Shown here: piece after piece, positions 63,307 through 64,000 of the stretch
Position numbering within the stretch: position 1 is the stretch's first letter
Layout of the letters: each line of letters starts with the position of its first letter
NCBI GenBank assembly: GCA_001724025.1
Contig: MEDJ01000008.1
Coordinates: 21,685 to 85,684, forward strand
Length of the DNA: 64,000 nt
Direction: 5' to 3'
Source of the DNA: Acidobacteria bacterium SCN 69-37
GTDB taxonomy: Bacteria > Acidobacteriota > Vicinamibacteria > Vicinamibacterales > SCN-69-37
The notes under the pieces: model-generated
What the model was told of the DNA's origin: nothing
What the model saw: only the letters and a program-made list of their open reading frames with translations
The model's database searches: none
Made by a program: the position numbers and the translations under genes

Positions 63307-64000
63307 TCACTCCAGGTTCTTGCGCGTGGCGCGCTTGGCGATGGCGAAGAACAACGCCCCGATCGCCGCCATGGCCGCCAGGTTGGGCAGGAACACGGCC
63401 CAGATGTCGCCGGCCAGGAACACGGTCTTGAGCGAGTCAACGAAGTAGCGCGCCGGAACCACCCGAGTGATGGCGCGGATCGGCGCTGGCATCGCGTCGA
63501 TCTCGTACAGAAAGCCCGAGAGCATGAAGGCCGGCAGAAAGCCCGTGAACAACGCAATCTGCGCCGCCAGGAACTGGTTGCGCGCCAGCGACGAAATCAA
63601 GAGGCCCTGGCCCAGCGCCGGCACCATGAACACCGCCGACAAGAGCAGCAGCGCCGCCAGCGAGCCGCGCATCGGCACGCCAAAGACGAACACCGCCAGC
63701 GCCGCCGCACCCAGTGTGGACAGCATGCCGAGCACGAAGTACGGCAGCAGCTTGCCGATCAGGATTTCGGCCACCGAGGCGGGCGTGGACAGCACCGCTT
63801 CCATGGTGCCGCGCTCCCATTCGCGCGCCACCACCAGCGCGGTCAGCATGGGGCCGATGATGGTCATGACGATGGCAATGGCCCCGGGAATCAGCGCGCG
63901 GCGGCTCTCCAACTCGGGGTTGAACCAGTAGCGTGGCTCCAGCACGACGGACTGCGCGGGTGCTGCGATATCGAGCCCGGCACGCCATGTCTGCACCACG
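63307..64000 (-). CDS. ABC-2 type transporter permease (5' part beyond window end)
   Basis: 'WFNPELESRRALIPGAIAIVMTIIGPMLTALVVAREWERGTMEAVLSTPASVAEILIGKLLPYF'; open to the edge. Confidence 0.9.
   Translation of the reverse strand, partial: VVQTWRAGLDIAAPAQSVVLEPRYWFNPELESRRALIPGAIAIVMTIIGPMLTALVVAREWERGTMEAVLSTPASVAEILIGKLLPYFVLGMLSTLGAAALAVFVFGVPMRGSLAALLLLSAVFMVPALGQGLLISSLARNQFLAAQIALFTGFLPAFMLSGFLYEIDAMPAPIRAITRVVPARYFVDSLKTVFLAGDIWAVFLPNLAAMAAIGALFFAIAKRATRKNLE

Overview
High-GC bacterial chromosomal segment. Gene order and protein families suggest an Acidobacteriota/Vicinamibacteria-like host (inference only). Most of the window is dense housekeeping operons: clpC; bamA; ompH; a fused fabZ-lpxA, lpxI and Gfo/Idh block; a futalosine-type menaquinone cluster; miaA, deoB and dGTPase; a yceD-rpmF-plsX-fabG-acpP-fabF-DUF374 lipid operon; leuS-lptE-holA; alaS, recX and pilT; hrcA-grpE-dnaJ-prmA; PBP1; bshC; carAB; and an RND/ABC-type efflux locus cut by the right edge. 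The most interesting signals are: (1) an intact MqnE-like radical-SAM homologue that has lost the CxxxCxxC cluster region but stays translationally coupled inside the menaquinone operon; (2) a family of about 20 REP-like palindromes (GGAGCCCtGGGGCTTCAGCCCCaGGG and variants), some in REPIN-like inverted pairs, one expanded into a 77-bp tandem array that has copied the last codons of recX, and several that supply the C-termini or stop codons of host genes; (3) a FabZ-LpxA fusion followed by lpxI and a GnnA-like oxidoreductase; (4) a variant CIRCE element over the hrcA start; (5) three toxin-antitoxin modules, one with a clean single-base frameshift in its VapC; (6) an apparent change of genomic context at about 60.1-60.7 kb. 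No CRISPR array, rRNA or tRNA was recognised by eye.
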